The notes below the pieces were generated by a model, which saw only the letters and a list, made by a program, of their open reading frames with translations, did no database searches and was not told the origin of the DNA. This document shows, piece after piece, positions 59,794-64,000 of a DNA stretch of 64,000 nucleotides (position 1 is the stretch's first letter; each line of letters begins with the position of its first letter). Position numbers and translations under genes: made by a program. The DNA comes from Protea cynaroides (Eukaryota > Streptophyta > Magnoliopsida > Proteales > Proteaceae): NCBI GenBank assembly GCA_028583415.1, contig CM053267.1, positions 55,628,914-55,692,913 on the forward strand, read 5' to 3'.

Positions 59794-62418
59794 ATTTTTT
59801 TTTTTCTTTTTGTTGGTAAAAACAACATCTATTGATCACAAGGGCAGGGTACAACTGGAGGTTCTTACAATCAGGGAGTGAATACAGGCCAACAAACCGT
59901 CTCTGCATTGATTAGGGCCCTCCTAGCAAGAAAATGGGGGGCTAATACACAAAGGAAAAGGAGACAGAAACTAGGGCTGAAGAAGAGACAATATCATGAG
60001 CAATAGATAATGCATGAACATCTCCTTCGGTAGATCGACCAAATAGCACATTAATGATAGATAAACAATCTGATTCAATTTGGATATTCAAGAATCCCAG
60101 TTTGATGACCTCATAAAGACCAGCCCGTATAGCCATGGCTTCTCCTGTAGCAACATTTGGAAAGAGGTCTGATGAGAGATAGCTAACAAAGGTCTACCAT
60201 TTGAATCCCTGAGCACATACCCGAAACCTCCTAATCGCCCTAGACCTGTGGCAGCATCGGTGTTAAGTTTAACAAAGCCATGTGATGGAGGCTGCCAACT
60301 AGTATTGAGCTCATTAGAAGAAGACACAACAGCACCAGTAGAGGACCCTGAAGATCTAGTCTCAATCGACTTCTAATAGTCCTGCCAAGCACATTCCACT
60401 TTCCCAATAACACCCAAAGGAGTGGAGATAATATTATCAAAATACCATTCATTACGACACTTCCAGATGCGCCAGCATACAAAGGAAATAAAAGATCCCA
60501 ATCTACATTGGTCCTTAGACAGACAACCATTAGAAACAGTACTAAGAAACCATTCATAAGAGGAAACATACTCCGATAGGGGACAGGAAGAGTAGGAGAA
60601 CAACCCAACCAAATGGCCCTAGAGAAGGGGCAAAAAAAGCAAAAAGTTATCCACAGATTCAATGGCAGAACCACATCGCCCAGCACAAGTCAACAGCATC
60701 CTTTCTTTGAGAGAGGGCTTCCACTACAAGTAAACCTCCTGCACAACACTGAAATAAAAACTCCTTAATCTTGGGAAGAGATTTCCGTTTCCAGATAAGA
60801 GACCAGACCTGCTTAGGTACAGCTCTCCAATGAGTCAAAGAAGATGATGAAGGTTAAGCCCCAAGAGCCTCTTGTTTCAGCTTTAAGAGAAAATGATACA
60901 CATTTTTAACTGTAACTTTACCATTAGATGAAGCTTTCCATGTCAATTTATCCTCAACAGGAAACTAAGGAATAGGAATTTGACGTATTGCTTCCACTTC
61001 AATTGGCTGAAACAAAGAATACAAAAGATCAACTTTCCAAGACCGAGAAATGCTATTAATAAGATCAGAAACAAAAGTAATTTAACATGAGCTGGTTTTG
61101 GGGAGAAAACTGTATGATGCCTTAGAGCTAGCACCCAGCAGTCTTCCTAGATTTGAATACGAGTTCCAAAACCAATATGCCAAATTAATCCTTTCATAAG
61201 GACATCACGACCTACAATAATCCCTCTCCAAGCCCATGAAGGATTAGACCCAATCTTAGCATGCAAAAGATCCGAACAGGGAAAGTAGATTGTCTTTAAC
61301 AACTTCACCCAATGAGCCTCTGGATTACAGATAATCCTCCAGGCTAACTTTGCAAGGAGAGCTTGATTATGTAATTCCGGATCTCTTAACCCCAACCCCC
61401 TTCACGTTTTGCAAGACACATCCGGTTCCAAGATACCCAATGAATAGAAGTGGAAGCCTTGCCATTACTCTAGTAAAACTTAACAACTGCCCTTTTAAGA
61501 TCTCTCAAATGAGATTTTGGCAATGGGAATTGAGATTCAAAGAAATTTGACATGGGCAGAGCGACAAACTTAATAAGAATTTCCCTACTAGCATTAGACA
61601 AAAGAGAAGCTTTCCACTACTGAAATTTAGAAATAGTTCTATCCACATAATCAGCAAATAAAAACTTTTTTGACTGACAAAAATCTGTGGGAAATCCAAG
61701 GTACTTTGATGGTCCCCTATCATAAGGAATTTTTAAAATTCTTGAAAAATTCTTGAAAACCATCGAAAAATTTTTAAAAGAGTATTTGGGGTCAAGGTGA
61801 GAGATGATTTCTTCAAGTTTATCCTCTGACCCGAAGCTTTACAATACAAATCAAGACAACTCTGAATGTTCAAGATCTCATTAATCTTAGCATGAGAAAA
61901 AAAAATCAAACAATCAACAGCAAACAGGAGATGATTAATTGGATCCGTTCTGTTACGAATCCTAATGCCTCTCGGGCTCCTCTGTAGTGAAGGAGCTGCG
62001 ACAGAGGAAGTAGTGAAGCTACGAGCCGTCCAAGTGGCAATTATGCATCCTGGGGCTATGGTCGCTTGATGTTTCATGAGGCCATGGGTAGTACTGAATC
62101 TTATACAAGAAGACAAGAAATGGGTTTTAGCAGAAAGTGAAGAAGAAAATGGGTTTTAGCAGAAACGTCTCTCTCCATTTTTCTTCCTTCGAATCTCCCT
62201 CACTCCAATTTTCTTCTTTCGAATCTCCCTCACTCTTCCTCTTCCTAACTCAGCCGATCTTTGTTGAGTATTTTAGTAGAACTGAAATAAATTGGTAATT
62301 AGGTCTAAACTATGATTAAAAAATTAGTTTCTGATCCTTCTGTGAGAAAGTGATGAGTATGTGATAAAAACACATACAACCAGAGAGTCAGATATAAAAT
62401 TAAGTGAATGATTACCCG

Positions 62419-62570
62419 ATCATCTTCTTCATGTCTAATGCCTTTCCCAAACCCATCACGTAACCGACTGTTCTCTTTCTCAAGAAGGGAACAATTCTCT
62501 TGCATAAAAAATAAATTTCATTTTATCGACTTTAACACTCTTGCCAATAAAACTGCTTTGGCTGCCATGG
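62419..62570 (-). pseudogene. Captured coiled-coil exon fragment
   Basis: Minus strand: MAAKAVLLARVLKSIK then TGA, then MQENCSLLEKENSRLRDGFG and HEEDDR, ending at a GTAATC donor. The Leu/Glu/Lys/Arg heptad pattern suggests a coiled coil. I cannot name the source gene. The stop and the transposon setting indicate a captured fragment, not a working gene. Confidence 0.55.
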
Positions 62571-62792
62571 AAGCTGTAAGCCGAGGAAAAAAGGAAGAAT
62601 TAGAAACCTAGATAAATACTGAAACTAGTTGATGGAAGCATGGAACAGGAATCAAACTCTAACATTTCTAACTTTCTTTAGCTTGTTGCCTTTTGGGCTT
62701 TGATTATTTCCCTTCTCCTTGTGTTCTCCATGCTCATCGGGTGACTCGAGAGAGTCGTACTTCCTCTTCAATCTTCTCTACATTCCTTCATT

Positions 62793-62829
62793 TTCTTCTT
62801 CTTCTTCTTCTTCTTCTTCTTCTTCTTCT
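62793..62829. repeat. (TTC)n microsatellite
   Basis: Run of TTC/CTT trinucleotides. Confidence 0.95.
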
Positions 62830-63190
62830 GCAACCCCGAACACTGTGTAGTTAAAACCCTCTTTTACCCATCTCCTGCATATGAATCAGTACTTTGCAGT
62901 CATCTAAGGCCTCATGAAACAGCAAGCAACCATAGCCCTAGGATGCATACCCGCCACGTGGACGGCTCGTAGCTTCACTACTTCCTCTGTAGTGAGCTCC
63001 TTCACTACAGATGAGCTAGATCCTTAAACTCATGCAATTGTTGTCTAGCATTAAGAATACATGATAGAGTAAGTGCACAAAGGATAAACAATGCTGAAGA
63101 TAAAGGGTCACCCTGTCGAATACCATGAGAAGGGGTAAAAGAACCTCTTTCCGCACCATTAATGATAAGAGTATAAGAATGTTTAATTTA

Positions 63191-63650
63191 AGTTGTACAC
63201 TTAATTTACACAAAATAAAGTAATAGGCAAAGTTCAAGTGGTGAAATGGAAATTCTTCCGGAAGTTTAGTAGGAAGTAATGTACAGAGTCATGTGCTTTA
63301 TGTGAAATAAAAACATTTTCTTTGTCTTTTACTCCTTGTCGTTTATATTGTTAAAGTTATGCTTTGATAAAATATCAAAGGTAGAATAGTATCATGTGAG
63401 TAATCCTGTTATCATAGTGATTACGAATTTCTTTCTTACTTTAAAATTTTCAATTTTTTTTCCTTTAATTTCCCTTCCAATCAAAGGGAACGTAAATAAA
63501 TATATTGGTTAAACTCATGAAATGATTGGACCTAAAGTAATACCATTTTTTTTTTCAGGCAAATAAATATTACCTTGTTGACTTGGCTCAGTTCTTTTCT
63601 TGTTCAGTGTGTGTGCGCACGCACACGTGCACGAGTACGTGTTTGTGTCA
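63191..63650. other. No gene recognised
   Basis: AT-rich DNA upstream of the LINE truncation point. It ends in a GT/CA-alternating purine-pyrimidine stretch (63606-63648). Confidence 0.5.
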
Positions 63651-63777
63651 TAGTTGTCAAGGCGTCAACGCCTAGGCGTCCGGGCGGTTTGTAGGCGACA
63701 CCTAGGCGTCCGGGCGGTTTGTACAGGCCTGGGCGCCAGGGCGCCTTGTGTGCATGAGTCGCCCAGGGTGCCTTTAT
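63651..63777. repeat. GGCG-rich short repeat (MITE or SINE-like)
   Basis: Begins AGTTGTCAAGGCGTCAACGC. It has two direct copies of CACCTAGGCGTCCGGGCGG-type sequence (TGTAGGCGACA and TGTACAGGCC follow) and ends GGCGCCTTGTG...GTCGCCCAGGG. The pattern is that of a dispersed plant MITE with GGCG-rich ends. No target duplication was found. Confidence 0.5.
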
Positions 63778-63811
63778 TAGGCCAGACAGGAACAACATTT
63801 ATCAGGCAGTA

Positions 63812-63877
63812 CTTATTTATGACTAATATCATTTAAGTAAATGTTCATTTACTTAAGATATTATTCATAAATAAGCA
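63812..63877. repeat. Palindrome of about 33-bp arms
   Basis: ACTTATTTATGACTAATATC and its continuation to AAGTAAATG are mirrored by CATTTACTTAAGATATTATT and its continuation, with almost no spacer. The transcript would fold into a long hairpin. Confidence 0.85.
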
Positions 63878-64000
63878 AATACCCCCTATTTGAATCCAAT
63901 AAAAATAGTCTAAAATTCAAATTCCAGAAGGATAAAAAGTCAACCCCCCAGTTCAAGAACAAAAACCATATTTTGGGGTGCGAGGGTGATTTTCAACTTT

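Larger units (their letters stand above)
61976..63016. mobile_element. Pack-MULE-like element inside the LINE
   Basis: 1,041 bp with inverted ends of about 125 bp: GCTCCTCTGTAGTGAAGGAG on the left, GCTCATCTGTAGTGAAGGAG from the right, both continuing through GAAGTAGTGAAGCTACGAGC. It separates LINE codons HEFK from GIRIRNR. Matching 9-bp flanks are not preserved (GCCTCTCGG and TAGATCCTT). It contains a tandem duplication (AAATGGGTTTTAGCAGAAA and CTTTCGAATCTCCCTCACTC twice each), a (TTC)n run at 62793-62829 and a captured coding-like exon at 62419-62570. Confidence 0.85.
59794..63190 (-). mobile_element. 5'-truncated LINE (non-LTR retrotransposon), split by a MULE
   Basis: Minus-strand order: reverse transcriptase pieces SFTPSHGIRQGDPLSSALFI and LNARQQLHEFKD (about 63190-63017), then, beyond the inserted element, GIRIRNRTDPINHLLFAVDC (catalytic FADD box changed to FAVD, about 61950) and ASGQRINLKKSSLTL. 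A thumb/linker segment GLRDPELHNQALLAKLAWRI (about 61390) and a zf-RVT-like part (about 60900-60370) follow. RNase H comes last (FVKLNTDAATGLGRLGGFGY, then GFLNIQIESDCLSIINVLFG). A T run at 59795-59805 is the poly-A tail on the minus strand. Frameshifts and stops are many. Endonuclease and ORF1 are missing. Confidence 0.88.

Noticed and set aside
1..64000. CRISPR arrays, bacterial operons, tRNA or rRNA genes
   Set aside because: Repeats here are transposon-derived without regular spacers, and no cloverleaf or rRNA sequence was recognised.

Overview
This is repeat-dense nuclear DNA from a flowering plant. A TIR-NBS-LRR resistance-gene remnant argues for a non-grass angiosperm, because that class is missing from grasses. 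Plant-type CACTA, Mutator-like, hAT-like, Ty1/copia, Ty3/gypsy and LINE elements account for most of the rest. Two runs of 500 N (28267-28766 and 48252-48751) are assembly gaps. I see no gene that looks intact and host-encoded; almost every coding stretch is a transposon protein or a broken or captured gene piece.

Layout. 1-5466: a chromodomain Ty3/gypsy (Del/Tekay-like) fragment on the minus strand (partial LTR, then pol), next to an oppositely oriented lone LTR of the same family. 5467-9095: no gene recognised; GC-rich and pyrimidine-rich low-complexity DNA. 9096-14375: a TIR-NBS-LRR pseudogene on the minus strand, carrying nonsense codons, altered splice donors, frameshifts and a 1,244-bp Mutator-like insertion with a 9-bp target duplication. 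14376-16482: its upstream region, hit by two hAT-like elements with 8-bp target duplications and by a fold-back MITE. 16563-18442: a Pack-MULE holding a histone H4 pseudogene and LRR receptor-kinase pieces, set at the junction of a 160-bp direct duplication. 18532-21363: more hAT-like elements and a solo copia LTR. 22651-30991: a complete 8.3-kb Mutator-like element with 9-bp target duplications, an approximately 998-codon transposase gene with two nonsense codons, and a convergent GRF zinc-finger gene.

31240-54150 is a nest. A decayed Ty1/copia element (gag to integrase at 31638-33461, reverse transcriptase to 3' LTR at 51462-54150) is split by an 18.0-kb CACTA element (33462-51461). The CACTA element carries TNP2 and TNP1-like genes on the minus strand, subterminal repeats, a FAR1-like fragment and a gypsy solo LTR, and that LTR itself contains a 320-bp insertion. 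54156-59790 holds a hAT-like copy, a fragment duplicated from upstream of the TIR-NBS-LRR pseudogene, and a decayed gypsy-type gag remnant. 59794-63190 is a 5'-truncated LINE on the minus strand, split by a second Pack-MULE-like element. The last 800 bp hold a GGCG-rich short repeat and a palindrome.

The elements date one another by nesting: copia is older than CACTA, which is older than the gypsy LTR; the LINE is older than its Pack-MULE; the TIR-NBS-LRR gene is older than the MULE inside it. Many lesions are C-to-T or G-to-A changes (TGG to TAG or TGA, CAA/CAG/CGA to stops), as expected for long-methylated DNA. Family names come from recognising motifs by eye, without database searches.
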